A DNA stretch of 37,228 bases from Ophiostoma sp. CBS 140.51 (Eukaryota > Ascomycota > Sordariomycetes > Ophiostomatales > Ophiostomataceae): the NCBI GenBank assembly GCA_029298735.1, contig JANSLP010000316.1, positions 1-37,228 of the forward strand, given 5' to 3'. A program made the position numbers and the translations under genes. Below, piece by piece: positions 1 through 9,937 of this stretch. Position 1 is the first letter of the stretch, and each line of letters begins with the position of its first letter. The notes under the pieces were generated by a model. It worked only from the letters and a program-made list of their open reading frames with translations. It was not told the origin of the DNA and did not search any database.

Positions 1-1
1 A

Positions 2-82
2 GGAGAGGCCCCGCCGCGCCAGGAAACGACGGGCGCAGCTTCACGTCTCGGCAGGAGGTGTATGGGCGCCACGGTCTATTAG
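2..82 (+). other. possible 3' tail of a gene entering from the left edge
   Basis: One plus-strand frame is open from the window edge to a TAG at 80-82, about 26 codons. The first 60 bases are clearly more GC-rich than the AT-rich sequence that follows, as expected where a coding end meets a spacer. The tail shows no recognisable motif and is too short to assign. It could equally be chance. If real, the gene would converge on the minus-strand permease, whose stop lies about 80 bases away. Confidence 0.2.
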
Positions 83-162
83 GAGGGAGTGTTAGTATTT
101 GGTTTTTTATACACAAGAAATAGAATATCCACAAATCACTATTTACACATCCAGAGCTGCAC

Positions 163-1958
163 CTATATGTTGTACCTGAAGGCTGGATGGTCGTCCCCTA
201 GGTTGGCCACTTGCACTGGTGGCTTCTCTAGCCGGTATGCCCTCTCACCGAGCTGTCGCCGCCGGTTCTCTTCCCACATCAGGTACGCCATGACTGTTGC
301 TGCCACGGCACCCATCCATAAAAACCCTAGGGCCACACCGTAGCCCGTCAGATATGCCGGACTCTCTTCGTGCCGATAGATGTTGGACGCCACAACACCC
401 GCCATGTTGCCCAGTGCACTCTGAATGCCGAGGCCGAGTGCACGTTTCCATCGCCCGGCAAGATTCTCGGAGAGCCACCCAAAGGCAATTGGAAGTGCCG
501 AGTAACCGCCGATACTAATAAGAAACGAGGCACCGTACTTGGCCTCGCGGTTCATCCATGTCTCGTCGAGCAGCATGCAGTAGCCAATCGTGGCTACGAT
601 TGTGGAGGCCATGATAAGAGCGTAGCGCAGGCGAAGGCGGTCGGACAGCCAGCCGACGGCCAACGTAAAGACGGCGGCTACGGCGTAGACGGGCAAAGTG
701 TGAAACTGGACGTCACGAGACTTGTAGCCAAAATCGTGTAGGATGCTGGACATGAACATGGCCGTGCTGTGCGAAGTGGTGCCCATGCCGATGGCCACGA
801 GGGAGCCGAGCCAGATCTTGTAGTCGGCAAGGGAGCGCACGATGGCGCGGGCGTCAAGGCGGTCCATGGCAAATGGGTCAATACTTGGTGATGATGTTGC
901 TCCACCACCGCCTCCCCGGTCCTCTGCGACTCGCTTCTGGACAAGTTGGCGTTCTTCAGCAGAGAGGTAGCGGCACCGATCGGGCTCGTCGACAATAAGA
1001 AGACAGGCCAACAAGCCTATAGCGGCCGTTACAGAACCTTCAACAATAAATACCCATCGCCAGCCTTTGAAGCCGTTAGATGCAATGCTGCTCACAACGT
1101 TGGTGGTGCTATTCTTGGGGTTGACCGTCTGGGCGCCTGCAATACCCTTGCCGATGGAGTAGGCGATGAGGGGACCGAAAGCTGATGCGGCGATGTTGCC
1201 ACAGAAGATAAGGCTCAGACGTTTCTGATATTCATGGCGTGTGTAGTAGAGGGAGGTGAGATAGATAACGCCCGGTTGGAGACCAGCTTCGAAGATGCCG
1301 AGCACAAAACGCAAGGCGACCAGTCCATGGAAGGATTTGACGAACCCGGCGCATAAGTTGGTGATGCCCCAGCAGACCATGATGCCGCCAAGATACCAGG
1401 ACGGGCGTCGGCTAGCACAGAGGAGGAGGGTGCTGGGAACACCGAAGATGACGACAGTCGCGAAGCAGATCTGAGGTGGTGTTAGTTTCTATGTTGGGTA
1501 ATTTTTTCCATTATTTGAGGATAATGTCGTGTACGCACAAAATATGCAATGTTGTATTTCTTTACTGTGAGTGAAAGGTCCTGCATCAGACCCATCGCTT
1601 TGGCATTGCTCATGCTGATGCGGTCGAGGAAAGAGACCATAATGATGACGAGAAGAAGTGGTAAAATGATTAAGTCGAGCTTCCATAGTAATCGTCGCTC
1701 AGCTTTTTGGTCGGCGCTTGATGTTCGTGTAGAATGATGATGCCGTTGTTGTGGTGATAGTAACGGCGGGTTGCTGCCAGAGGATCTGTCATGCCGTGTC
1801 GATTTCGGTTCTCGTTCTGCCTCGACCGGTGCGACGTCTAGCGCTGTGTTTGACCCTGGATTAGACGACGCCTCGACGATAGCTTCCATACTCGGCCGAT
1901 GCCGTCGCTCGTGTGGCAGTTGCGCCATGCTTCGCGTGTGTGGAAGGGAAGCTCTCAT
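163..1958 (-). CDS. MFS transporter, Dal5/allantoate permease (anion:cation symporter) family
   Basis: This is a two-exon gene, 1958-1539 joined to 1470-163, giving 575 residues. The 68-nt phase-0 intron has a GTGCGT donor, a CTAAC branch site and a CTCAG acceptor. Splicing restores the family's continuous 'YNIAYF-ICFATVVIFGVPS' stretch, which is why I join the pieces. Visible family features are 'FLDRISMSNAKAMGL' after TM1 (compare LDRxNxGNA), 'FVLGIFEAGLQPG', 'RWVFIVEG' near the middle, and a C-terminal 'LGDDHPAFRY' box typical of Dal5/Tna1-like proteins. About twelve membrane segments are expected at the plasma membrane, with a polar N-terminal tail of roughly 85 residues. Family substrates include allantoate, nicotinate, pantothenate and other small organic anions; the sequence does not decide between them. 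The start at 1958 is the first ATG, and another in-frame ATG lies ten codons downstream. A Ser/Asn-rich insertion sits before the 'WRWVF' segment. Confidence 0.9.
1471..1538 (-). other. spliceosomal intron of the MFS transporter
   Basis: Read on the minus strand, the 68-nt interval begins GTGCGT and ends CTCAG, with a CTAAC branch site about 15 nt before the acceptor. It contains stops in the reading frame. Its removal at phase 0 joins two halves of a conserved transporter motif, so the boundaries are well supported. Confidence 0.88.
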
Positions 1959-4316
1959 CTGTTGAATTTGATTTTATGCAGGCCAAAAGTTGATATGTGA
2001 GCATTGATCTTATTTTATCGTTACTCGACACCTAGATGACCAAGTGTCAACTCCCATGATGTTGCGTCGTCGTCAAATCGAGGCGTGGATGCTTGGATGG
2101 ATCGAGGGTTAGGGTTTTGGCAAAAAGTTGATGGGAAAGAGGTACTATTTCAGTCTGGGCAGAAACGTCCAAGACAAAAGAATCATACGTTGATATCAAT
2201 CAGAAATTAGAAAGGAAGGATGGAGGCCAAGACATGTCCAAATATAAATCATTCTGGGGAAGCAGCACCGTAGTAAAGCCAAGCTGATGGAAATGGAGTA
2301 ACAGGCTGAATACCGAATATCGGCAGACCAAGCAAAAGACAAGCAAATAGCGAAGCGATGCAACGCAGGGACCGCCGAACGTGAGCATGGCGGGCACGTA
2401 ATCGCACTTTCAGTGCCCTTTCCCATCAAAAGACATCCTCTGGGATAGGTGACTACCACAGGGCGGAAGACGGAAAACGAAAACAAAAAAAGGAAAAGGG
2501 GGTCCTGTATTTAGATTGAAGGCGAATAACACAGTGGGAGAGGTATAGGACGTGAAAGGGGACATCTAATTTATCTCGCCCTCCCAGCGGTGCATCGACT
2601 GCCGCTATTTCTCACATTCTCATGGATGTCCGGCACCACGAGGCGTGGATGAGTGTGTGGTGAGAGAAATAGGAGCATGGGAGAAAAATGAGGGAAAGAT
2701 AAATAGGGTGCCTGATTAATCCATCCCAAATATACGGACTCAGAATCTGCAACATGTTTACTAAAAAATGAGGCGACAAAGATGTGACGGACTGAAAAGG
2801 GGAAGCGAGGCGAAGACAAGCGTGCAGAATAGGTCACCTGCATGGGCTGGCCGAGAAGAGCTACGCGGCTACACCTCCAAGGGTCCCGTTTATATTAATG
2901 GAAAGAACTGTGATATTATCACAAAAATAATAATTGAGACGCGGTAACAGAACAGAAAACCATTGTTACCACGAAGATGGCCGTCTGATCCGACAGGCTG
3001 GCTGTCACACCGATGAAAGGTCAGTGGGGAGAAACACACAAATCCATCACAAGTTACTCATTTTTATACCACCTTTGGACGACAGCTGGCCACATAACTT
3101 CCCCCTCGGGGTCTTCGCATGCATATCTCGGCTTTTCTTGCCAGTCGACCGGCCGTCCCATGGGCCGTCATCAATTTAGAGAGAATGAGAGAGAGGAGGG
3201 ATGGGTTGCGTCAACGATGACAGAGAGAGGGAGACCCCTATTTCACGGCTATTCGCTATTCGTGCAATTTTGTGCAATTTTACAATTTTTGGGCTGCCTA
3301 GTTAGCCGAGGACAGGAAAGCAATATGGGCAAAGTTGTGTTGACAGAAAGGGGCACGGAAGACGGAGGGTGAAGGCAGCAATAACATGCCCAAATAAGAA
3401 GTTCGCCTAGAGTGATATTAGCATACATGCACGTAAGAGATATATTGACAGGGTCCACTTCATACCGTATATAGACTGTATAGGCACAGTATTGGCACAG
3501 TGCAACGACGTCTCCGTCGTGGCGATGCGCGGCCATCCCTCGACTAGCGCCTTCCTATTCTTGGTGCAAGGCAGCAGCTTTTCTTAGAAACAAAGAGAGG
3601 CGGCCACCAATCCAAGACAGTCCTGACAGTGTCCCTGACAGCCCTGGTTCCACTAGAAAGTACCAAGAGAACCAGGCAGGCAGCCGAATAAAAATCTTCG
3701 ACCTCGAGTGATGTGTGTACGACGAGAGAGCGCAACGAGATATTCGACTCCGAGACGCCTGTTGGGTGTTTTTACAATAGTTTAGCGCTGTCAGAGTGCT
3801 GTAATCTAGCGCTGTAACGGTATGTAGGGTGGAGAGATTGGGTGTAACTGCTGCAGGGACCTTGTCAGGTGACCTAGGCACCCCCATTAGGACCACCTTC
3901 CGCTTGATTCCACGCTACCGCACCGGTTTGGCTGTTGGCTAAGGGCGACCAAGGGGGCTTAACTGGCTGCCTACCCTCATCTGCCACGAGGCGGGCGTCT
4001 TACCATCCTCCTCATTATCTGCTGCATCGCCAGAATTGGGCGTCTGGATCCTCATCCTGAACATCAACACAATTCTACACAGTACATTTCGACGACATAT
4101 TTCGAGCATCGACTACCACGATCTGACCGTCGAGCGAACAAAAACGAGCGCGCCATCTGACGCAACTGTCCGAATAACCCGAAATCGCATTTTCTCGATT
4201 ATCACGACATTCGTATCGATCGACTGAGAGAGTCTGTCTCACCCCCGCCAGCCTTTTTGGCTTCTCTTTCTCCGACATCCTCACATATTCTATCCTTCTC
4301 TACCCCCCCTCTCACC
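1959..4316. other. divergent intergenic region between the permease and the pseudokinase-protease gene
   Basis: No convincing gene was seen in these 2.4 kb; the open frames are short and lack codon bias or known motifs. It holds a perfect 15-bp palindrome at 2909-2923. HGATAR-type sites (GATA-factor consensus) occur at 2015-2020, 2571-2576 and 2697-2702, and one lies inside the palindrome. That count is near chance for the length, so no nitrogen-control claim is made. The last 300 bases before 4317 become C/T-rich, consistent with the leader of the plus-strand gene. Short direct repeats occur: GTGCAATTTT twice near 3261-3280 and TAGCGCTGT twice near 3782-3815. Confidence 0.6.
2909..2923. repeat. 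perfect 15-bp palindrome (7-1-7)
   Basis: The sequence is a 7-base arm TGTGATA, one T, then the exact reverse complement TATCACA. It contains two face-to-face GATA cores, one of which fits HGATAR on the minus strand. It lies about 950 bp upstream of the permease start and 1.4 kb upstream of the divergent gene. A symmetric protein-binding site is possible but unproven. Confidence 0.5.
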
Positions 4317-7300
4317 ATGGATTCCTACTTCACACTCCCCGGCATCCAGCTGCCGTTCCAGCGCCGGCTGAGTCGACTCTATAACGACACCAAGAAGTCG
4401 TCCGATTTCGTCAAGGAACCCGTCCAAAATGCCGAAGACCCAGAGATTAAGGCACTTCATCGCAAGCTGCGCATCCAGAAAGACCGCCTCGTCAGCTGGG
4501 GTCTCGAATGGTCCGACCCCAGCCAGTCGTCTGAAGTCCTGATTGACTCGTCGCTGTCGCGCGCCGGCCTGAGCGAAGTCGTCAGCAGCATCATGTCGAC
4601 CATCAAGGAGACGCTGGCTGAGGTTGAGCCGCTGTGGCTGAGCTCCAAGCGGCTCGTGGGCAGCGGAGGCGTGGCCGGCAGTGGCGGCAACGTGGGCAGC
4701 GGCGACAGCAAAGCCGCCGAGCTGTCTGCCGATCGCGATCGCAAACTGCCGATTGTGACTTGGGATAAGGCACGATTCGCCGACTTGGTGCGCGACCTGA
4801 CGGTTTCGATTGACACACTGTACGACTTGTCGCGGACACGTTCATCGGCGGCTACGGGTGGCGCGGGCAGCGATATCAAGCACCCCGGCGGCCCCGGCAG
4901 CGTCCCTTCACATCACAGCCCCATCAGCGGCGGCGGCAACAACAACAACCAGAACCAGAACCCAATGCTCGGCAGTCCTGGAAACAAGTTGGCTCTCATC
5001 ACATCAGCATCGTGGTCACCATCATCACCCAAGCAGCTGTCTATGCAGCAAGCACTACAACGTCACCTCCAGCAGCAGGGCCAGTCGCCATCGTCGATGA
5101 TGCAGTTGACGAGCGAAGAGGCCAAGCTGTTTGAGTCGTCGCGCATGCTTGTCCCCCAACAAATTGACTCGGCCATGCTCACAAGCATCGAGTCGAGCAC
5201 ACGCCCACCCGAGGACCCCAAGGCGCGCGAGGTTGTGTTTATGAATAAGCAGGCATACGCCGACCTCGTCAACCGCCCCATTGGCCAGTCCTACTCACCA
5301 CTCCTCCTCGAATACGCCTACTTCGATCCCGTCTACTCTTCGACTGGCATCATGCCCTCCATGGCCCGCTTCGAGAAGCTGTCGGCCGGTCTGCAGGGCG
5401 AGGCCAGCCATGTCAGCGGCAACCCGCGCCTGCTGGGCTACTTTGAGGACATGGACCACTCGCGCCTGGGTCTCGTCTACCAGTTCCCGCCCGGCTTTCA
5501 CGCCATCGCCTCGCCCGAGACTGCTTCCCAGTCGCCCGCCATGCTCCGGTCGTGCCTTTACTCGCTGGGCGACCTGCTCGGCAGCCCTGGTGTTGAGCCC
5601 AAGCTCGAGGCCAAGTTCCGTCTCGCCTCCAACCTGGCCAACGCCGTCTTTGAGCTTCACGCCAAGGGCATTGCGCACGGCAACCTCGTCGACTCGAGCA
5701 TTCTCTTTGGCCGCGTCACCAACCCCGATGCCGGTCTCCCTTCGTCTGATGTGTCCCAGGTCGACATCCGCAAGCCGCTGGTGTCCTCCTTTGACCTGTT
5801 CCCCGACACGCCCAACCCGGCGAGCAAGAGCGACATTAAGCGCCGCAGCTCGCGTCTGCACCAGCACCCACTCAACCCTATTGCTTTCGCGCCGGGTGCG
5901 CCGCCGATTGTCGACGCCGACCCGCGTGTCTTTGACCTCTACTCGCTGGCCATGCTTCTGCTGTCTATTGGTATGTGGACACGCCTCGAGAATCTGGTTC
6001 CTCACCAGGACTCGGCCATGGTCTCCGAGGCCGTTCTCGACCAACTGTCCACCCAGTGTGGCACGCTGTACATGAAGGCCGTGCAGACCTGTTGGACCGC
6101 CATGGAGCTCGTTGTGTCAGCCGGCAAGGCCGCTGGCGAGTCCCACCTGGCCCGTCTGCAGGTCCGTGCTAGCAGCTACCTCGAGGCCTGCTGCGTCCTC
6201 GATGACGTGGCCAAGCTCGAGGAGCGTCTGCGCAATGATTTGGGTGGTGACGACGTGACGTCCTCCGTCGCCAAGTCCACAACCACCACCAGCACTTCCA
6301 ACACCACGCCGATGCCGACTCCCTCGCAGGCACCTTTTACACCGCCCACCCTCGTCCACTCGCACTCTGCGCCGCCGATGCCGCCACCAAAGATGTCCAC
6401 ACCACCCCCGATGCCGCCTCAGCCGCCAATGATGCGCACCCGCCGCAGCCTTTTGTCGATGCCGCAACGCGACCGTTTCCCCGAGGAGGCCTTTAGCGAC
6501 GCCAAGCCGCCACCCGTCCCTCCCAAGACGAACAACAATGGTGGCAACGGCGGCAACACTCTGGGCTTTGCTCTGCCGCCCACCGGGTCTGCAGCACCCG
6601 GTGCCATGTCGCATGCTGCCACTGCACCTGCGGCCCCGCAAACACATGCTGCCACACTGGATGCTGCACCTTTCTCCATCCCCGAAAAGAAGGAGAAGGA
6701 GCGCGTCCGCATGCGGCTGTACCCGCAGGTTGCTCTGCCCGCTGACGTCGTCGAAAAGTGGCACACCTACCTCATGCCCCAGATCAACTATGCTCTGCGC
6801 CACTTTTACCGCAGCCACCCCGAGTCCGTCGAGATTTCGCTAGAGTCGGTCGGCGAATCGCCCCGCAACACCCGTCCTACTGTCGTCGTTGTATGCACAT
6901 CGGTGTCCAAGGTCCGCAGCATCCTGAAGCGCAAGATGGGCACCGTCTTTGAGGGCACCAACGGTGTCGGCCTCAAAGTGTGCACGGGCCGTGTCATGCG
7001 GTCGCGCAAGGATCCTTCTTCGAGCTCTGCCGCTCCTAACGGCATCGTCAAGCGTAGTGGTGCCGACTTCAACTACGGTAGCGCTTCGGCCGCCAACACA
7101 CAGTTCCAGCAGAAGCCCGAGAACGGTGCCAGCATTGGCGCCTGGATCGGCGACCGCCACCTGCCGCCCGTTAGCTTTGGCGGTCTCGTCATCGTCGACG
7201 ACAAGCCCTTTGGCATGACGGTGCACCACATGCTGGACGACCCGGATGCGAGCGAAGAAGCGGCGGCGCGTGAGGGCCAAAAGGCTTTGCGTAGTAGCGC

Positions 7301-8840
7301 TGCGGCAACGGCTTCCGCCAACCCGACAGGTGAAGCCGAGGACGAGCAGATTGAAGAGCTCGGCCAGTCCGTTTTGGACTGGTACGCCGCCATGGAGAAG
7401 GACGGCAATGGCGGCGCCCACTCGAGCGGCGGCAGCGAAGACGACGACGACGACGATGACGAGGACGACTATGCCTGCGAGTTTAGCGATACCAGCTCGT
7501 CCGTCTCTGAGTCGGACATTACGAGTGAGTGGTCTGACAGCGACAATGAAGACTACGACGACCAGTACCGCCGGCGGCAGCGTGAGGACGACGAAGCGGC
7601 CAAGGAGGATGAAGAAATTGACGAGCCCGGCGACACGCCTGGTGTGGAGCCCGGTTATGGAGAGGGCTACATTGTCACGCAGCCCGCGCTCGACGACGTT
7701 GACGGCAACTTTTACCCCGATGAAGCCACTCAGGACGACGACCATTTGGACTCGTGTGGCGTTGGCGATGTCTATGCCTCCAGTGGTGTGCGCCGCCGTG
7801 TCGACGAGCACGGTCTCGTCCACGAGATTGACTGGGCCCTCTTTGAATTCAAGGAAGAGCGCCAGCCGCCCGCCAACTCGATCCCGCACCTGCCTCTGGG
7901 TGAGGCGTCACCAGCCCTCCCGGACGTTTCCTCAGGCATCCTGAGACCCACGACCGTCGCGCCCGCTTCGGCTCTGCCTGGTCTCGAGGTGCAATGCATC
8001 GCCCGCACTTCTGGTTTGCAGACGGGCCGAATCTTGCCGACCATTACTTCGGTCAAGATTTACGGCCGCACCTCGCCCTCCCACACCTACCAGATCTCGG
8101 CAGCCGGCCCCCCCCCTCCGTCGGTGTCCAGACCTGCTGGTGGTAACAACAACAACAAGACACCCTCGCCCATTGGCATCCCCGGTGACAGTGGCGCCTG
8201 GATTGTCGAGCGCGAGCATGGCCGTCTCTGTGGCCATGTCCTGGCTTGGAGTGCTCGTAAGCGGGTCGCCTACCTGTGTCCCATGGACGTGCTGTTGCTC
8301 GACATTGCGGAGACCCTCGAGGCCGGCGAAGTGCGTTTGCCCGGTGGCGACGCCATTGTCAAGATTATGGACCCCGAAGAGCGCCGCACCAAGGAGGCCG
8401 CATCGTCGGCAGCTGCCCAGGCGGCGTACTCGAACAATATGCGTGGTGGTGGACACGGTGGTCGTGGAGGTCCTGGCAGTGCCGGTACGGGCGCCTACGG
8501 CAGTAACGTCATGAACGCCAGCGGCCGTCCTACACTCAACACTTCGCTGAGCACGTCCTCGTCGCTCAGCCTGCACGAATCCTGGACGACCGAGCCGTCG
8601 CCAGACGTGCACATCTTGCACGGTGAAAAGGATCTCGACGAAGGGTTCCAGGACAGCGATGCGGCCACAGTGGCAGGCAGCGCCATTAGCCGGAGCAGCA
8701 AGAGCAGCAAAGTCGGTGGAGACTCTGACAGCAAGAGTCAGAATCCACGGTGGCAGGAGTCGACCAAGATGATGGAAATAGTAGGCAGCATGGGCAAAGT
8801 GCGTCTCGGCAGCAGCAAAGACGTGCAGGCGCCCTGCTAG
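4317..8840 (+). CDS. HeLo-like / pseudokinase / trypsin-like serine protease fusion protein
   Basis: This is an intronless gene of 1507 residues. I start it at the ATG at 4317 (CTCACCATGG, an excellent Kozak context); the frame is open a little further upstream but has no ATG there. N-terminal residues 1-120 contain 'LHRKLRIQKDRLVSWGLEW', resembling the HET-S HeLo (prion-inhibition) domain, but without its hydrophobic first helix. Residues about 370-640 look like a protein-kinase fold that has lost catalysis: the catalytic-loop position reads HGN (454-456) instead of HRD, and no VAIK lysine or proper DFG is evident. A Pro-rich, low-complexity linker follows (about 660-790). The C-terminal part looks like a chymotrypsin-fold protease: His in 'GMTVHHML' (His971), Asp in 'IDWALFEF' (Asp1172) and Ser in 'GIPGDSGAW' (Ser1292). 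A highly acidic Asp-rich insertion (from about 1042) lies between His and Asp. Whether it cleaves anything is inference; HeLo-like proteins often act in fungal cell-death signalling. Confidence 0.85.
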   Translation: MDSYFTLPGIQLPFQRRLSRLYNDTKKSSDFVKEPVQNAEDPEIKALHRKLRIQKDRLVSWGLEWSDPSQSSEVLIDSSLSRAGLSEVVSSIMSTIKETLAEVEPLWLSSKRLVGSGGVAGSGGNVGSGDSKAAELSADRDRKLPIVTWDKARFADLVRDLTVSIDTLYDLSRTRSSAATGGAGSDIKHPGGPGSVPSHHSPISGGGNNNNQNQNPMLGSPGNKLALITSASWSPSSPKQLSMQQALQRHLQQQGQSPSSMMQLTSEEAKLFESSRMLVPQQIDSAMLTSIESSTRPPEDPKAREVVFMNKQAYADLVNRPIGQSYSPLLLEYAYFDPVYSSTGIMPSMARFEKLSAGLQGEASHVSGNPRLLGYFEDMDHSRLGLVYQFPPGFHAIASPETASQSPAMLRSCLYSLGDLLGSPGVEPKLEAKFRLASNLANAVFELHAKGIAHGNLVDSSILFGRVTNPDAGLPSSDVSQVDIRKPLVSSFDLFPDTPNPASKSDIKRRSSRLHQHPLNPIAFAPGAPPIVDADPRVFDLYSLAMLLLSIGMWTRLENLVPHQDSAMVSEAVLDQLSTQCGTLYMKAVQTCWTAMELVVSAGKAAGESHLARLQVRASSYLEACCVLDDVAKLEERLRNDLGGDDVTSSVAKSTTTTSTSNTTPMPTPSQAPFTPPTLVHSHSAPPMPPPKMSTPPPMPPQPPMMRTRRSLLSMPQRDRFPEEAFSDAKPPPVPPKTNNNGGNGGNTLGFALPPTGSAAPGAMSHAATAPAAPQTHAATLDAAPFSIPEKKEKERVRMRLYPQVALPADVVEKWHTYLMPQINYALRHFYRSHPESVEISLESVGESPRNTRPTVVVVCTSVSKVRSILKRKMGTVFEGTNGVGLKVCTGRVMRSRKDPSSSSAAPNGIVKRSGADFNYGSASAANTQFQQKPENGASIGAWIGDRHLPPVSFGGLVIVDDKPFGMTVHHMLDDPDASEEAAAREGQKALRSSAAATASANPTGEAEDEQIEELGQSVLDWYAAMEKDGNGGAHSSGGSEDDDDDDDEDDYACEFSDTSSSVSESDITSEWSDSDNEDYDDQYRRRQREDDEAAKEDEEIDEPGDTPGVEPGYGEGYIVTQPALDDVDGNFYPDEATQDDDHLDSCGVGDVYASSGVRRRVDEHGLVHEIDWALFEFKEERQPPANSIPHLPLGEASPALPDVSSGILRPTTVAPASALPGLEVQCIARTSGLQTGRILPTITSVKIYGRTSPSHTYQISAAGPPPPSVSRPAGGNNNNKTPSPIGIPGDSGAWIVEREHGRLCGHVLAWSARKRVAYLCPMDVLLLDIAETLEAGEVRLPGGDAIVKIMDPEERRTKEAASSAAAQAAYSNNMRGGGHGGRGGPGSAGTGAYGSNVMNASGRPTLNTSLSTSSSLSLHESWTTEPSPDVHILHGEKDLDEGFQDSDAATVAGSAISRSSKSSKVGGDSDSKSQNPRWQESTKMMEIVGSMGKVRLGSSKDVQAPC

Positions 8841-9217
8841 GAGCGGTGACAGTAACGACTTGGATATATTATATAGTCTCTATTTTTTGTGTAGCATTGA
8901 TACCACGGGACAGGATATGATTTGTACCAACTTTTGGGTACTTGGAGTTTACAACTTGGCTAGACAGCGTTTCTTATATAGCATTAACGTCTTTTGGATT
9001 ATACATATTCACATGCATTTGCAAGAAAGTGATAATTGGTAGTAAACGTCTCTTTTTAACTGGCTGACTAACTCAATAAAAGGCAGCTCGACTATAGCAA
9101 AAAAAAAAATCAAAGGGGGAATATTGTACACATTAAATCATCGTCGCTTTCCGCTGTTCTCCCTTCCCTCCATTTTCCCATCCTTTCTTTTAATCTATTT
9201 TCGACTTCACCAATCTC
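8841..9217. terminator. shared 3' region of two converging genes
   Basis: These 377 bases separate the stop of the plus-strand pseudokinase-protease gene from the stop of the minus-strand GPI protein. An AATAAA at 9075-9080 on the plus strand, followed by an A-run near 9100-9110, is a reasonable poly(A) signal for the plus-strand transcript. No coding potential was seen. Confidence 0.45.
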
Positions 9218-9937
9218 CTACAGCATCATGTAGGCACTGCCCAGCATCGCGGCCAGGACAACACCGGCAACGTTGCCCAGCGGCAGAGAACCACCGACGC
9301 GGCCGGGGGCGGCGTTCTTGGTCGACGAGCTGGAGCTGCCTGTGCCGGTGCTCGTAGGCGTGGAACTGGCCGTGCCAGTGCCCGAGCTCGTGGCATCGCC
9401 CGTCGAGTCGTTGCCAGCGGCCAGGGGCGCCAGGTTGGCGTCCGTGACAAACGACGCCGTCACGCCCGAGCTGTTGGTGCACGTCGACTGGTTCTGGGTC
9501 GCGGCGCCAGCCACAAAGTTGACGGCGGCGCACTGGTACAGCAGACCATCGGGGGCATCGACAATGACGTTAATGATGCCCTTTTGGCCGGCCCAGCTCT
9601 CCGGAACAGCAATGGCGGGCTGGCAGAACTTGCCCAGGCCCGTCTGCATGGTCTCCGGGTGCAGCTGCGTCCAGTTGTTGCCCGAGGCGGTCTGGTCGAG
9701 GGTGGCGCGGTAGAGCCAGGTGCCTTGGGGGTGCAAGAGGTTGATGGCCACATTGTCGCCACCGACGTGGAAATCGGTGACGTTGTCCTTGGAAAAGTCG
9801 GGAGTAAAAGAGCCGCAGGGGGCGGTGCCCTCTTTATCGTCGTCGAAGCCAATGGTGGGCGGGTAGTCGAGGGTGAAGTGGGCGTTGACGACCGCCGAGG
9901 CGGCCAGCAGGAGTGCGGCAGAGGCGAGGGGAGCCAT
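9218..9937 (-). CDS. BIM1/X325-like GPI-anchored copper-acquisition (LPMO-like) protein
   Basis: This is a 239-residue secreted surface protein in a single exon. Residues 1-19 form a signal peptide ending 'VVNA', so the mature protein begins with His20 ('HFTLDYPPTIGFDDD'). An N-terminal histidine is the hallmark of the copper histidine brace in LPMOs and in the related X325/Bim1 family. A second candidate ligand is His57 in 'DFHVGGDN'. Cys41, Cys105, Cys136 and Cys153 could form two disulfides. A Ser/Thr/Gly-rich stalk (about 170-210) leads to a hydrophobic C-terminus 'VAGVVLAAMLGSAYMML', typical of a GPI-anchor signal. X325 proteins bind copper but lack polysaccharide-cleaving activity; Cryptococcus Bim1 aids copper uptake with Ctr1. 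The divergent neighbour is a metalloreductase, which fits a metal-acquisition role. The upstream pyrimidine-rich leader supports the start. Confidence 0.88.
   Translation of the reverse strand: MAPLASAALLLAASAVVNAHFTLDYPPTIGFDDDKEGTAPCGSFTPDFSKDNVTDFHVGGDNVAINLLHPQGTWLYRATLDQTASGNNWTQLHPETMQTGLGKFCQPAIAVPESWAGQKGIINVIVDAPDGLLYQCAAVNFVAGAATQNQSTCTNSSGVTASFVTDANLAPLAAGNDSTGDATSSGTGTASSTPTSTGTGSSSSSTKNAAPGRVGGSLPLGNVAGVVLAAMLGSAYMML

Noticed and set aside
2106..2114. GGGTTAGGG, resembling fungal telomere repeat
   Set aside because: It is only one and a half units, well within chance, with no array or subtelomeric context.
6840..7889. Antisense frames (also 5295-6044 and 6117-6818) inside the pseudokinase-protease gene
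   Set aside because: Composition is dictated by the sense codons, and no independent start context or domain is visible.
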